Of a stretch of 64,000 nucleotides of DNA, positions 7,453 to 16,560 are shown in pieces. A program made the position numbers and the translations under genes. Numbering within the stretch: position 1 is the stretch's first letter; each line of letters begins with the position of its first letter. This DNA comes from Notoacmeibacter sp. MSK16QG-6. GTDB lineage: Bacteria; Pseudomonadota; Alphaproteobacteria; Rhizobiales; Rhizobiaceae. The stretch spans positions 62,001-126,000 of the forward strand of contig NZ_JAMYXM010000006.1 in NCBI RefSeq assembly GCF_024158145.1, in the 5' to 3' direction. The notes under the pieces were generated by a model. It was not told the origin of the DNA, ran no database searches, and worked only from the letters and a program-made list of their open reading frames with translations.

Positions 7453-9015
7453 ATGAGCGACGATCGCTTCTACATCACCACGCCGATCTTTTATCCGAAC
7501 GGCGTTCCCCATATCGGCCATGCGTATACGGCGGTGGCGACGGATGTGCTGGCGCGGTTTCAGCGCCTCGATGGCAAAACGGTGATGTTTTTGACCGGCA
7601 CGGATGAGCACGGCCAAAAAATGCAACAGACGGCTCTGGCCGAGGGTATTGAGCCCATCGAACTTGCCGACACCAACTCCGCCGTTTTCAAACGGATGGT
7701 CGAGGTTTTGGGTTGCTCGAATGACGATTTCATTCGCACCACCGAACCGCGTCATCGCGAGGCCTGCCAGGCGCTGTGGCGTAAGATGGAAGAGAACGGT
7801 GATATCTATCTCGACACCTATGGCGGCTGGTACTCCGTTCGGCAGGAGGCGTTTTTCGACGAGAAGGAAACGACGGTTGGCGACGACGGGATTCGTCGCG
7901 AGCCTTTGGGCTCCCCTGTCGAATGGGTGGAAGAGGAGAGCTACTATTTTCGGCTGTCCGCTTATGGCGACAAGCTTCTGGAGCATTACGAGAAAAACCC
8001 GGATTTCATTGGACCGGCCGAGCGGCGTAACGAAGTCATAAGCTTCGTCAAAGGCGGCCTGAACGACCTTTCAGTCAGCCGTACGACATTCGACTGGGGC
8101 GTGCCGGTGCCCGGCAATACCGATCACGTCATGTATGTCTGGGTCGACGCGCTCACAAACTATATCACCGCCGCGGGCTATCCCGACGAAAACGCGGAAG
8201 AGTGGGCTTGTTGGCCTGCCAACGTGCATATCATCGGCAAGGACATCATTCGCTTCCACGCCGTCTACTGGCCGGCATTTCTGATGAGCGCCGGGGTCGA
8301 ACTGCCGCAGCGGGTTTTCGCGCATGGCTTCCTGCTCAACAAGGGCGAAAAGATGAGCAAGAGCGTCGGCAACGTCGTGGACCCGTTCAATCTCGTCGAG
8401 GCCTATGGACGCGACCAGCTCCGCTATTTCCTGATGCGCGAAACCGTCTTCGGACAGGATGGCTCATATAGCCATGAGGCCATCGTGGCGCGCATCAATG
8501 CCGATCTCGCCAACGATCTGGGCAATCTGGCGCAGCGTTCGCTGTCCATGATCGCGAAGAATTGCGACGCCGTCGTGCCTAGACGCGGCGACCTTACTAC
8601 CGCAGACACCGCTATGCTGGAGCAGGCGAGGGGGGCGCTGAAAGACGCGCGGGAGGCGATGGCTCACCAACGCATCCACGCCGCGCTCGGCTCCATTTTC
8701 GGCGCCGTGTCGGAAGCGAACCGCTACTTCGCCGGTCAGGAACCTTGGGCGCTCAAGAAGACCGATCCGGACCGCATGGCGACTGTGCTCTGGACAACTG
8801 CTGAGACGCTACGAATTCTGGCGATCCTGGCTCAGCCGGTCATTCCGGAAGCCGCAGGCAAGCTGCTCGATCTTCTAGCCGTCCCGGCAAATGAGCGCTT
8901 CTTCGAACATGTCGATGTGGCCTTTGAGCTGAAGGCAGACCAATCGCTTCCGAAACCGACAGGCGTCTTCCCACGTTTCGTCGAGAAGGACGAAGCGGAA
9001 GGGAAGGGGACTTAA
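7453..9015 (+). CDS. metG: Methionyl-tRNA synthetase
   Basis: Charges tRNA-Met with methionine. The 520-residue class I synthetase starts at ATG 7453 after a GAGAGA purine stretch. The HIGH signature is present as [12 protein letters not shown] near residues 14-25, and the KMSKS loop as [10 protein letters not shown] near 298-307. The insertion has no CxxC zinc knuckles, so this is the zinc-free subgroup. There is no C-terminal tRNA-binding extension, as in other alphaproteobacterial MetG. It sits 5 bases before tatD. The 92 bases after holB show no T-box or riboswitch-like structure. Confidence 0.96.
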   Translation: MSDDRFYITTPIFYPNGVPHIGHAYTAVATDVLARFQRLDGKTVMFLTGTDEHGQKMQQTALAEGIEPIELADTNSAVFKRMVEVLGCSNDDFIRTTEPRHREACQALWRKMEENGDIYLDTYGGWYSVRQEAFFDEKETTVGDDGIRREPLGSPVEWVEEESYYFRLSAYGDKLLEHYEKNPDFIGPAERRNEVISFVKGGLNDLSVSRTTFDWGVPVPGNTDHVMYVWVDALTNYITAAGYPDENAEEWACWPANVHIIGKDIIRFHAVYWPAFLMSAGVELPQRVFAHGFLLNKGEKMSKSVGNVVDPFNLVEAYGRDQLRYFLMRETVFGQDGSYSHEAIVARINADLANDLGNLAQRSLSMIAKNCDAVVPRRGDLTTADTAMLEQARGALKDAREAMAHQRIHAALGSIFGAVSEANRYFAGQEPWALKKTDPDRMATVLWTTAETLRILAILAQPVIPEAAGKLLDLLAVPANERFFEHVDVAFELKADQSLPKPTGVFPRFVEKDEAEGKGT

Positions 9016-9020
9016 CAGTC

Positions 9021-9815
9021 GTGACATTGATCGACAGTCACTGTCATCTGGATTTTCCGCAATTGCAGGAAGACTTCGAAGGGGTCCTTTCAAGGGCGAA
9101 GGACGCTGGCATTCGTCGCATGGTCACTATCTCGACGCGTGTCAAACGTGTGGAAGCGCTTCGTGCGCTGGCCGAGGCCAATGAGCAGATATTCTTCTCT
9201 GTTGGCACCCATCCACATCAGGCGGCGGAAGAGCCAGATGTTACGGTTGAGGATCTTCTTACCCATGCCGCGCACGACAAATGCGTTGCAATCGGCGAAG
9301 CCGGACTCGATTATTTCTACGACAACGCGCCGCGAGACGATCAGGAACGCGGTTTTCGCACGCACATTGCCGCCGCACGACAAAGCGGCCTGCCGCTCGT
9401 CATCCATGCTCGCGATGCCGACGACGATATCGCGGCGATCCTGCGTGAAGAAAGCGGGAAGGGGGCCTTCCCCTTCATCATGCATTGCTTCTCGGCCGGA
9501 CGTCCGCTTGCCGAAACGGCCATCGAACTAGGCGGTTACGTTTCTTTCTCCGGGATTTTGACGTTTAAACGGTCAGAAGAATTACGGGCCATCGCATCAG
9601 ATATCCCGCAAGACCGATTATTGGTCGAAACCGACGCGCCATATCTGGCGCCGCAACCCTGGCGCGGCAAAACCAATGAGCCGTCCTATGTCGCTGAAAC
9701 GAATAGAGTTTTAGCCGAATGCCATGGCGTCGATACCGAACGAATGGCCACACTGACAACGCAGAACTGCCTGCGCTGTTTTAGCAAGATGCCGCCATTG
9801 CCGGAGGTGGGCTGA
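9021..9815 (+). CDS. tatD: TatD-family metal-dependent hydrolase (DNase-like)
   Basis: A TIM-barrel amidohydrolase-fold protein of 264 residues; characterised TatD proteins are metal-dependent 3'-5' exonucleases. Metal-ligand motifs are in order: DSHCHLDF near the N-terminus, GTHPH, GEAGLDYF, HARDAD, HCFSAG and ETDAPYLAP. It lies between metG and a metallo-beta-lactamase gene with gaps of 4-5 bases, so all three are probably co-transcribed. Confidence 0.92.
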   Translation: MTLIDSHCHLDFPQLQEDFEGVLSRAKDAGIRRMVTISTRVKRVEALRALAEANEQIFFSVGTHPHQAAEEPDVTVEDLLTHAAHDKCVAIGEAGLDYFYDNAPRDDQERGFRTHIAAARQSGLPLVIHARDADDDIAAILREESGKGAFPFIMHCFSAGRPLAETAIELGGYVSFSGILTFKRSEELRAIASDIPQDRLLVETDAPYLAPQPWRGKTNEPSYVAETNRVLAECHGVDTERMATLTTQNCLRCFSKMPPLPEVG

Positions 9816-9819
9816 AACC

Positions 9820-10632
9820 GTGGCGACGCTTCGTTTCACCATGCTTGGATGCGCGTCTTCGCCGGGCGTGCCGCGCCTGACAGGTGACTGGGGAAACTGC
9901 AACCCCGGTCAGCCGAAGAACCGCCGGCAGCGTGCGTCGGCACTGATCCAGCGCATCACCGAAGACGGTCAGATGACCACTGTGGTGATCGATACCGGAC
10001 CTGACTTTCGTCAACAAATGATCCAGGCCGGCGTGTCGGAGCTTCATGGCGTCGTTTACACACACGCTCATGCCGACCATTTGCACGGAATCGACGATCT
10101 TCGCGGGTATTGGCTGACGCAGGGCGCGCTGGTCGAAACCTATGCCGATGCCGCAACCTTCAAGCGCATTTTCGATGGCTTCCAATATGTCTATCAAACG
10201 CCGCCGGGATCGGCTTACCCGCCGATTTTGCGCCGAAACGAAATAGCCGCCGGTGAACCGTTTTCAATCGAAGGCGACGGAGGGTCGATCTCGTTTCTGC
10301 CGCTTTATCAGGAGCACGGCTCGATCCATTCTCTGGGCTTTCGTATCGGACCGATGGCATATTGTACTGACGTATCGGCTTGGCCGGCAGAGAGCATTGC
10401 CGAGTTGTACGGTCTCGATCTGCTGGTCATCGATGCTCTTCAGTATCGGCGGCATCCAAGTCATTTCAGCCTCGAACAAGCAGTCGAGTGGGTCGACCAT
10501 CTGAAGCCAAAGCGCGCCGTATTGACGCATATGCACACACCGCTCGACTACGATACGGTTATGGCTGAGACGCCGGACCATGTTGAACCCGGCTATGACG
10601 GGCTGGTCGTCGAACTGCCGATCGCTGAGTAA
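9820..10632 (+). CDS. PhnP-type metallo-beta-lactamase-fold phosphodiesterase
   Basis: A 270-residue MBL-fold hydrolase of the PhnP/cyclic-phosphodiesterase group. It starts at GTG 9820, preceded by GGAGGTGG at about 10 bases. Metal ligands appear as THAHADHLHGIDD near 77-89, CTDVSAW near 183 and THMHTPLDYD near 229. The N-terminus MLGCASSPGVPRLTGDWG is characteristic of this subgroup. Outside C-P lyase operons the substrate is unknown; the position after tatD is common in rhizobia and suggests nucleotide or nucleic-acid clean-up (inference). Confidence 0.88.
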   Translation: MATLRFTMLGCASSPGVPRLTGDWGNCNPGQPKNRRQRASALIQRITEDGQMTTVVIDTGPDFRQQMIQAGVSELHGVVYTHAHADHLHGIDDLRGYWLTQGALVETYADAATFKRIFDGFQYVYQTPPGSAYPPILRRNEIAAGEPFSIEGDGGSISFLPLYQEHGSIHSLGFRIGPMAYCTDVSAWPAESIAELYGLDLLVIDALQYRRHPSHFSLEQAVEWVDHLKPKRAVLTHMHTPLDYDTVMAETPDHVEPGYDGLVVELPIAE

Positions 10633-10641
10633 GCGGACGCG

Positions 10642-10692
10642 TTGAGAACAATGCGCGGTGCGGCTTAAGCCATGCGCCATTTCGATTCTCAA
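10642..10692 (+). terminator. Nested hairpin after the metG-tatD operon, weak terminator candidate
   Basis: TTGAGAA (10642-10648) pairs with TTCTCAA (10686-10692) around an inner stem built on GGTGCGGC-TTAA-GCC-AT-GCGCC. No T-run follows, so termination is only a possibility. The rest of 10693-10852 is AT-rich and featureless. Confidence 0.3.
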
Positions 10693-10852
10693 ATCCACAT
10701 CAGACGAAGTGCGCTTACACTATGAATCATTTCAACGCCTTAGCATAACATATAAGTTCCATAACCAATATTATGCCAATTACAGTGATGGTGTTGATGG
10801 GCAGACACAAGGTGCCCTTTGCAGATAAAGCGGCTCTGCCGTTCTAAATTGT

Positions 10853-12028
10853 TCAGAGATTTTCGTTGAGCGCCGTTTCAGCCAACGCAACCCAATAGCG
10901 AACACCGTGCGGTATCGCATCGTCATTGAAGTCGTAATTGGGACTGTGCAGACCTGCGCTATTGCCATTGCCGACAAAGATATAGGCACCCGGTTGCGCC
11001 TCGAGCATGTAGGCGAAGTCTTCCGCGCCCATCATCGGCGGATGGTCCGTGATCACTTCATCGTCACCTGCGACCTTGCGGGCGGCGGCGATGGCCGTTC
11101 TTACGGCGCTGGCGTTATTCACGGTAACCGGATAGCCGCGCCGATAGCGGAACGTCACCCCGACGCCGTGCGCCGCTGCGACACCTTCGACGACCCGACG
11201 GACATTGGCCTCTGTCTCGTCGCGTACCTTCGGTGATAATGTGCGCACCGTGCCGCCCAATGTGACGCGTTCCGGAATGACGTTGAACGCCGAACTGTCG
11301 GCGGTGAGCTTGGTGATCGAAACCACATTGGCTTCCAGCGGGTCCGTACTGCGCGAAACCACGGTTTGCAGCGACACGATCATCTGCGCGGCGGCGACCA
11401 TGGGGTCGGCGGTAGTGTGCGGCATGGCGGCGTGGCCGCCCTTCCCCAATATCTCGATTTCCGGATAATCGGCGGATGCCATGATTGCCCCGGTTCGCAT
11501 GCCAAATTGCCCCACCGGCAGGCCGGGCAAATTGTGCATCCCGAAAACCTGATCGATGGAAAACCGCTCCATCAGACCGTCTTCGACCATGACACGGCCA
11601 CCCGCACCGCCCTCTTCAGCCGGCTGAAAGATCACGGCCACGGTGCCGTTGAAATTGCGTTCGTCGCAGAGTTCGCGCGCTGCGCCCAGCAACATTGCGG
11701 TGTGACCGTCATGGCCACAAGCGTGCATTTTCCCACGGACTTTCGATGCCCATGGAACACCGGTGGTCTCAGCGATGGGCAGCGCATCCATATCAGCCCG
11801 GAGGCCGATGGTCCTGCCAACAGCTCCATTCCGCCCATGAATAAGCCCGACCACGCCCGTTCGCCCGATGCCGGTTACAACCTCGTCGCATCCGAAAGCC
11901 TCCAGCCGCTCGGCCACGAAACCGGCCGTCCGATGCACATCGAACAGCAGTTCGGGGTTTGCGTGAATATCCTGACGCCATTCGGCGATTTCGGACGCCC
12001 GGTTGGCGAGATGGTCGGTCAAAGCCAT
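10853..12028 (-). CDS. M20-family amidohydrolase (hippurate/N-acyl-amino-acid hydrolase type)
   Basis: A 391-residue metallo-amidohydrolase of peptidase family M20D, which hydrolyses N-acyl amino acids or peptidyl conjugates; the natural substrate cannot be told. Metal-binding residues appear in HACGHDGHTAMLLGAA near 104-119, the catalytic glutamate pair in FQPAEEGGAGGR near 135-146, and GMHNLPGLPVGQ near 166. A C-terminal HSPNYDFNDDAIPHG carries another ligand His. The dimerisation insert lies near 185-300. It is encoded 42 bases downstream of the DUF423 gene on the same strand and convergent with the metG operon. Confidence 0.9.
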   Translation of the reverse strand: MALTDHLANRASEIAEWRQDIHANPELLFDVHRTAGFVAERLEAFGCDEVVTGIGRTGVVGLIHGRNGAVGRTIGLRADMDALPIAETTGVPWASKVRGKMHACGHDGHTAMLLGAARELCDERNFNGTVAVIFQPAEEGGAGGRVMVEDGLMERFSIDQVFGMHNLPGLPVGQFGMRTGAIMASADYPEIEILGKGGHAAMPHTTADPMVAAAQMIVSLQTVVSRSTDPLEANVVSITKLTADSSAFNVIPERVTLGGTVRTLSPKVRDETEANVRRVVEGVAAAHGVGVTFRYRRGYPVTVNNASAVRTAIAAARKVAGDDEVITDHPPMMGAEDFAYMLEAQPGAYIFVGNGNSAGLHSPNYDFNDDAIPHGVRYWVALAETALNENL

Positions 12029-12070
12029 TGGATGTTGAAACTCATATATTTAGTGGATGAGGCTAACAGA

Positions 12071-12436
12071 TCAGCCCCGGTGCAGAAAGCCGGCAACGAC
12101 CACGGCCAGCCAACCTGCCATCAATGCGATGCCGCCGGTCGGCGCAGCGCGCCAGAACAGCCCTTCCCGGCCGAGCGCTTTGAGCATGACGTCGCCAGAG
12201 AAAAGACTGGCGCCGACGATGATTAGGACGATGGCGATCGCGATGGCTTTCGAACGCGGCAAGTGGCTGGCGAGAGCGACGAGCGCAGGCGCGTGAGCCA
12301 GCAAAATGAGCGCGACGGCAGAAGTCAGCCGGCTGTCCGCAGAGCCGTGCGCCGAATAGGCGGCTGCAGCGACGCCGAAGAACCCGAACAAACCGCCGAT
12401 CGATATGATGATGCCTGCCACGAATCGTCCTGTCAT
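12071..12436 (-). CDS. DUF423 small integral membrane protein
   Basis: A 121-residue protein with about four predicted membrane helices (GRFVAGIIISIGGLFGFFGV, VALILLAHAPALVALASH, AIAIAIVLIIVGASLFSGDV, GGIALMAGWLAVVVAGFL). The central SGDVML motif is typical of the DUF423/YgdD family, whose function is not established. It is divergent from mazG, with under 100 bases between the two starts. Confidence 0.85.
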   Translation of the reverse strand: MTGRFVAGIIISIGGLFGFFGVAAAAYSAHGSADSRLTSAVALILLAHAPALVALASHLPRSKAIAIAIVLIIVGASLFSGDVMLKALGREGLFWRAAPTGGIALMAGWLAVVVAGFLHRG

Positions 12437-12528
12437 TAGCTGTGGAACGACCTTGCTTTATCGTGAAAACGCCTTCCGGTCAGCCTTGGCGGCGTTACCT
12501 CTATGAAAACAGCAGATTGGATGACGCA

Positions 12529-13362
12529 ATGATCGCGACGAAACAGATCAAGGATTTGCTATCGATCATGGCGCGCCTTCGTGATCCAGAGACGGGCTGT
12601 CCATGGGATATCGAACAGGATTTCCGCTCTATCGCGCCGTATACGATCGAAGAGGCTTATGAAGTCGCCGATGCCATAGAGCGCGACGACATGGTCGATC
12701 TAAAGGATGAGCTCGGCGATTTGCTGTTGCAGGTCGTGTACCATTCGCAGATGGCGAATGAGGCAGGCCATTTCGATTTCGGCGACGTTGTCGAGGCGGT
12801 TTCCCGCAAAATGATCCGTCGTCACCCACATGTTTTCGGCGACGCTGGTCCGAAGCCGGTCCATGAGGTCAACGCTATGTGGGATGATATTAAGGCTGAG
12901 GAACGAGCCGAAAAACGTCAGGCAAAGATTGCCGCCGGACTGCCAACGGAGGTGAAGAACGGCCCTCTCGGCGAAGTGCCGCGCGCCCTGCCCGCTCTGA
13001 GCCGTGCCGAAAAACTGCAAAAGCGGGCCGCCGCTTTCGGTTTCGATTGGCCGGAAGTGAATGAAGTTCTAGACAAAATCGAGGAAGAAATCGGCGAGCT
13101 TCGTGCGGCGATCGAGAGCGGCGACAAATCGGACCGGAAGGACGAACTCGGCGATGTGATCTTTGCGCTCGTCAATCTTGGGCGCCATTTGAAGATAGAT
13201 GCCGAAGACGCTCTGCGCGGAACTAACCGGAAATTCGTCAGGCGGCTGACATCCGTCGAAAAAGCGGTGCTGGCCGCGGGATCATCGCTTGATGAGGCTA
13301 GTCTCGACGAGATGGAAGAGGCCTGGAAAGCGGCGAAAGAGGCTGAAAAGCTCAAAAGTTAG
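12529..13362 (+). CDS. mazG: Nucleoside triphosphate pyrophosphohydrolase MazG
   Basis: Hydrolyses nucleoside triphosphates to monophosphates and pyrophosphate as house-cleaning. The start at 12529 gives the usual MazG beginning (IKDLLSIMARLRDPETGCPW); a longer in-frame start at 12442 adds 29 atypical residues. The 277-residue protein has two MazG repeats, each with EExxE and ExxD metal-binding helices: IEEAYEVADAIE with KDELGDLLLQ near 47-70, and IEEEIGELRAAIE with KDELGDVIFA near 184-210. A mazG gene beside hflX/hfq is usual in this order. Confidence 0.93.
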   Translation: MIATKQIKDLLSIMARLRDPETGCPWDIEQDFRSIAPYTIEEAYEVADAIERDDMVDLKDELGDLLLQVVYHSQMANEAGHFDFGDVVEAVSRKMIRRHPHVFGDAGPKPVHEVNAMWDDIKAEERAEKRQAKIAAGLPTEVKNGPLGEVPRALPALSRAEKLQKRAAAFGFDWPEVNEVLDKIEEEIGELRAAIESGDKSDRKDELGDVIFALVNLGRHLKIDAEDALRGTNRKFVRRLTSVEKAVLAAGSSLDEASLDEMEEAWKAAKEAEKLKS

Positions 13363-13385
13363 CGGGTGGAGCAAAAGCAGATGCG

Positions 13386-14771
13386 TCAGAGCGTACGGTC
13401 GATACGTCTCTGCAGTGTCACCATGGCTTCGCCCGTAAGGGCAAGCTCAAGTGTCACCGATCCGTCTTCTTCATCAGTTCGCGCACGAACATCGCTGTTG
13501 GAATAGATCCAGTCGAGATGTCGTAGTTCGGTCGGTGATAATGTCAGCGACATCGTTCGAATGGCGCCAGCCAGGCGCTCTTCGATGGCGGCGAGAAGAT
13601 CATCGATCCCCCTGCCCTCAATCGCAGAGATCGCTACAGTATGACCTGCCATGGCCTGCTCTTCCCAATGGGCGCGCGCTTCCGGCGGAAGGCGGTCCAT
13701 CTTGTTCCAGACTTCCAAAACCTTACGGTCATCGTCTACCTTAACGCCGAGATCAGCCAAAATGGCAGAAACATCATGGGCTTGCGCGTTGGCGTCGGGA
13801 TCGGACATGTCGCGCAGGTGAATGATGAGATCGGCCTCGACGACCTCTTCCAACGTGGCTCGGAACGCGGCCACCAGATGCGTTGGCAATTCAGATATGA
13901 AACCGACGGTATCCGAAAAGATCGCATCCGTACCGTGCGGCAGTTTCAGGCGCCGAAGGGTTGGGTCCAGCGTGGCGAACAACATGTCCTGCGCGAGCAC
14001 CCCTGCCCCGGTCAATGCATTGAAAAGAGTAGATTTTCCAGCGTTGGTATAACCGACGATTGAAACGATCGGGTAGGGAACTTTGCGGCGTTTGGCGCGA
14101 TGCAGTTCACGGGTGCGGCGCACCTGTTCCAACTCTCGTTTCAGCTTGCCTATCTTCTCGCGGAGTATGCGCCTGTCCGCTTCGATCTGCGTTTCGCCAG
14201 GTCCACCAAGAAAGCCTGCGCCGCCCCGCTGGCGCTCAAGGTGAGTCCAGGATCGCACCAGCCGTCCACGCTGATACTCCAGATGTGCAAGCTCAACCTG
14301 AAGCGTACCTTCTTTCGTGCGGGCCCGCTCACCGAAAATTTCCAGAATAAGCCCAGTTCGATCCAGCACCTTCGCCTTCAGCTCGCGCTCGAGGTTGCGC
14401 TGCTGAACCGGCGACAGCGCATGATCCACGATGACGACTTCGCTGTCTGTTTCACCCACTATTGCCGCGAGTTCTTCTATCTTGCCGCTGCCGAGCAATG
14501 TTCCGGGACGGGGCCGGTTGACCTGCGCAATTTCGCTGTGGCGGATGTCCAGACCGATGGCCTCGGCAAGGCCTATGGTCTCCTCCTGCCGTGCGGCAGG
14601 TTCGCGACGGCTCTCCGGCTCCGCGCCATCGGAAACTCGGTCTTTTGAACGGGACGGAAGAACAGGCGTTATCGTGACGGCGCGTGTCGGCGCATCGTCA
14701 TTGACGATCTGAAACGCGACCGGTCCTTTTCGCTTGGCGTCTTCTTCGCCGTCCTCGAGATGATCTGTCAA
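13386..14771 (-). CDS. hflX: Ribosome-associated GTPase HflX
   Basis: A 461-residue GTPase that binds 50S subunits and rescues stalled ribosomes in studied bacteria. It has the N-terminal HflX domain (RPGTLLGSGKIEELA near 83), a helical linker (LERQRGGAGFLGGPGETQIE), and G motifs GYTNAGKST near 240, DTVGFISELP near 288, NKMDRLP near 357 and SAIEGRG near 384. The start is a TTG directly abutting the hfq stop with no intervening base, so translation is probably coupled to hfq. The first 60 residues are a lineage-specific, charged extension. Confidence 0.93.
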   Translation of the reverse strand: MTDHLEDGEEDAKRKGPVAFQIVNDDAPTRAVTITPVLPSRSKDRVSDGAEPESRREPAARQEETIGLAEAIGLDIRHSEIAQVNRPRPGTLLGSGKIEELAAIVGETDSEVVIVDHALSPVQQRNLERELKAKVLDRTGLILEIFGERARTKEGTLQVELAHLEYQRGRLVRSWTHLERQRGGAGFLGGPGETQIEADRRILREKIGKLKRELEQVRRTRELHRAKRRKVPYPIVSIVGYTNAGKSTLFNALTGAGVLAQDMLFATLDPTLRRLKLPHGTDAIFSDTVGFISELPTHLVAAFRATLEEVVEADLIIHLRDMSDPDANAQAHDVSAILADLGVKVDDDRKVLEVWNKMDRLPPEARAHWEEQAMAGHTVAISAIEGRGIDDLLAAIEERLAGAIRTMSLTLSPTELRHLDWIYSNSDVRARTDEEDGSVTLELALTGEAMVTLQRRIDRTL

Positions 14772-15014
14772 TCAGCCTTCGTCCACTTCACCCGTGAAGA
14801 GCTGTACGGGCTGGCTCGGCATGATGGTTGAAATGGCGTGCTTGTAAACAAGTTGCGAATGGCCATCCCGCCGCAGAAAAACACAGAAATTGTCGAAGGA
14901 CGTCACGACGCCGGTGAGCTTGACGCCATTGACGAGAAAGATCGTCAGCGAGGTCTTGTTCTTGCGGACAGTATTTAGAAAAAGGTCTTGGAGATTTTGC
15001 GATCGATCTGCCAT
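14772..15014 (-). CDS. hfq: RNA chaperone Hfq
   Basis: An 80-residue Sm-fold hexameric RNA chaperone that matches small RNAs to mRNAs. The start at 15014 ([12 protein letters not shown]) fits the family; an upstream ATG at 15062 would add 16 residues not seen in Hfq. The Sm1 motif covers [16 protein letters not shown] and the Sm2 motif contains YKHAIS. The C-terminal tail is short, as in alphaproteobacteria. It abuts hflX. Confidence 0.96.
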   Translation of the reverse strand: MADRSQNLQDLFLNTVRKNKTSLTIFLVNGVKLTGVVTSFDNFCVFLRRDGHSQLVYKHAISTIMPSQPVQLFTGEVDEG

Positions 15015-15168
15015 TTTTTTCACTGCATCTCTGCCAGTGCCCCCCGTGATCCGGTTCATCATAATCGCTTCTCTGCCCGGACAACAGATCGGCTGCGGTC
15101 TGCGCGGTTATCAAACTGACGGCGACTGCGCAACCGGCCAGCGTATTCAGTGCAGAACGCTCTTTCGC

Positions 15169-16545
15169 CTAGAAGAACTCCAGACTGACGCGGAACACCT
15201 GTTCGACATCGCGAACCGCCTCCTGCATGGCGAGGATCACGATCCTGTCGGCAGGTTTGATCTTGGTCTCCCCTGTCGGCCGAATGATTTTGCCGTTCCG
15301 GTAGATCGCGCCGATCCGGGCTCCGGGTGGCAGGTTCGCCTCGCGCAGCGGCGTACCGACCAGAGGCGACGTCTCCAGCGCTTCGGCTTCGATAATCTCA
15401 GCCGCACCCTTCTGTACTGAATGCACGGCACGGATGCGCCCACGGCGCACATGCTGCAAAACGCGGCTGATCGTCACCGATCGTGGATTGACGAAGGCAT
15501 CGATGCCGAGAAGCCGCGAGAATTCGTGATAGGATGGGTTGTTCATCAGGACGAGGTTCGAACCGCATCCAACCCGTTTGGCCATCACGGCGGAGAGGAT
15601 GTTGACCTGGTCGTCATTGGTCAGCGCCACGAACAGATCGGCATCGGCCACATCCGCCTCGATCAGCAGGTTCTGGTCGAGCGCGCTACCGTGCAGAACA
15701 ACCGTTCGGCGCAACTGGTCGGCGATGAGCGCCGCCCGTTCGCGGTTGGCCTCCATGATCTTGACCCTCGCACCCGTGCCGCGCGTCTCAATGGCTTTGG
15801 CGACGTAAAGGCCGATATTGCCGCCGCCGCCGATGACGATGCGCCGCGCAGCCGGCTCCTCGTGACCGAAAAGCGCTAGGGTGCGTTTCACCTGCGAGGT
15901 GTCTGCGACGACATAGGCCGTATCGCCGGCATACATCTGGTCGGAGGAATGGGGAATGAAGAGGCGCTCGCCTCTCTGAATGCCAACCACGGTGCTGCGC
16001 AGATCCGGAAAGAGGTCGGAGAGCTGGCTGAGTGGGGTGTTGACGACCGGACATTCTTCCGCGCATTCGATAGCGACCATGACCACATTGTCATTGGCGA
16101 AGCGAACGACATCGGTTGCGCCTGGAATGGCGATCCGCCGCAGCACCATTTCACCGACTTCCTGTTCTGGCGAAATGATGACGTCGATCGGCATGTGATC
16201 GCGAGAAAAGAGGTCTTGATATGCGCCCTGGCGATAAGATTGGGCACGAATACGCGCAATCTTGGTCGGCACATCGAACAGCGAATGCGCGACCTGGCAC
16301 GCTACCATGTTCACTTCGTCGTGCAGGGTGACGGCGATCATCATGTCGGCGTCAGCCGCGCCTGCCTGTTCCAGAATGTCGGGGTGCGAGCCATGCCCGA
16401 CAATGCCCCTGGCGTCGAGCGTGTCGCGAACCTGACGCACCAGATCGACGGCCGTGTCGATAACCGTGACGTCATGTTCTTCCGACGACAGTCGTTCGGC
16501 AATGCCGTAGCCAACGCGACCGGCGCCGCAGATAATTATGCGCAT
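15169..16545 (-). CDS. trkA: Trk potassium transporter peripheral NAD-binding subunit TrkA
   Basis: A 458-residue cytoplasmic regulatory subunit for Trk/Ktr potassium uptake. It contains two RCK modules, each a Rossmann domain plus a TrkA-C domain: the first begins IICGAGRVGYGIAERL at residue 3, the second IVIGGGGNIGLYVAKAIE near 235. It lies 15 bases after ntrX and about 150 bases before hfq, in the conserved ntrYX-trkA-hfq order. Confidence 0.94.
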   Translation of the reverse strand: MRIIICGAGRVGYGIAERLSSEEHDVTVIDTAVDLVRQVRDTLDARGIVGHGSHPDILEQAGAADADMMIAVTLHDEVNMVACQVAHSLFDVPTKIARIRAQSYRQGAYQDLFSRDHMPIDVIISPEQEVGEMVLRRIAIPGATDVVRFANDNVVMVAIECAEECPVVNTPLSQLSDLFPDLRSTVVGIQRGERLFIPHSSDQMYAGDTAYVVADTSQVKRTLALFGHEEPAARRIVIGGGGNIGLYVAKAIETRGTGARVKIMEANRERAALIADQLRRTVVLHGSALDQNLLIEADVADADLFVALTNDDQVNILSAVMAKRVGCGSNLVLMNNPSYHEFSRLLGIDAFVNPRSVTISRVLQHVRRGRIRAVHSVQKGAAEIIEAEALETSPLVGTPLREANLPPGARIGAIYRNGKIIRPTGETKIKPADRIVILAMQEAVRDVEQVFRVSLEFF

Positions 16546-16560
16546 AGAGAGAGGTTGCCC

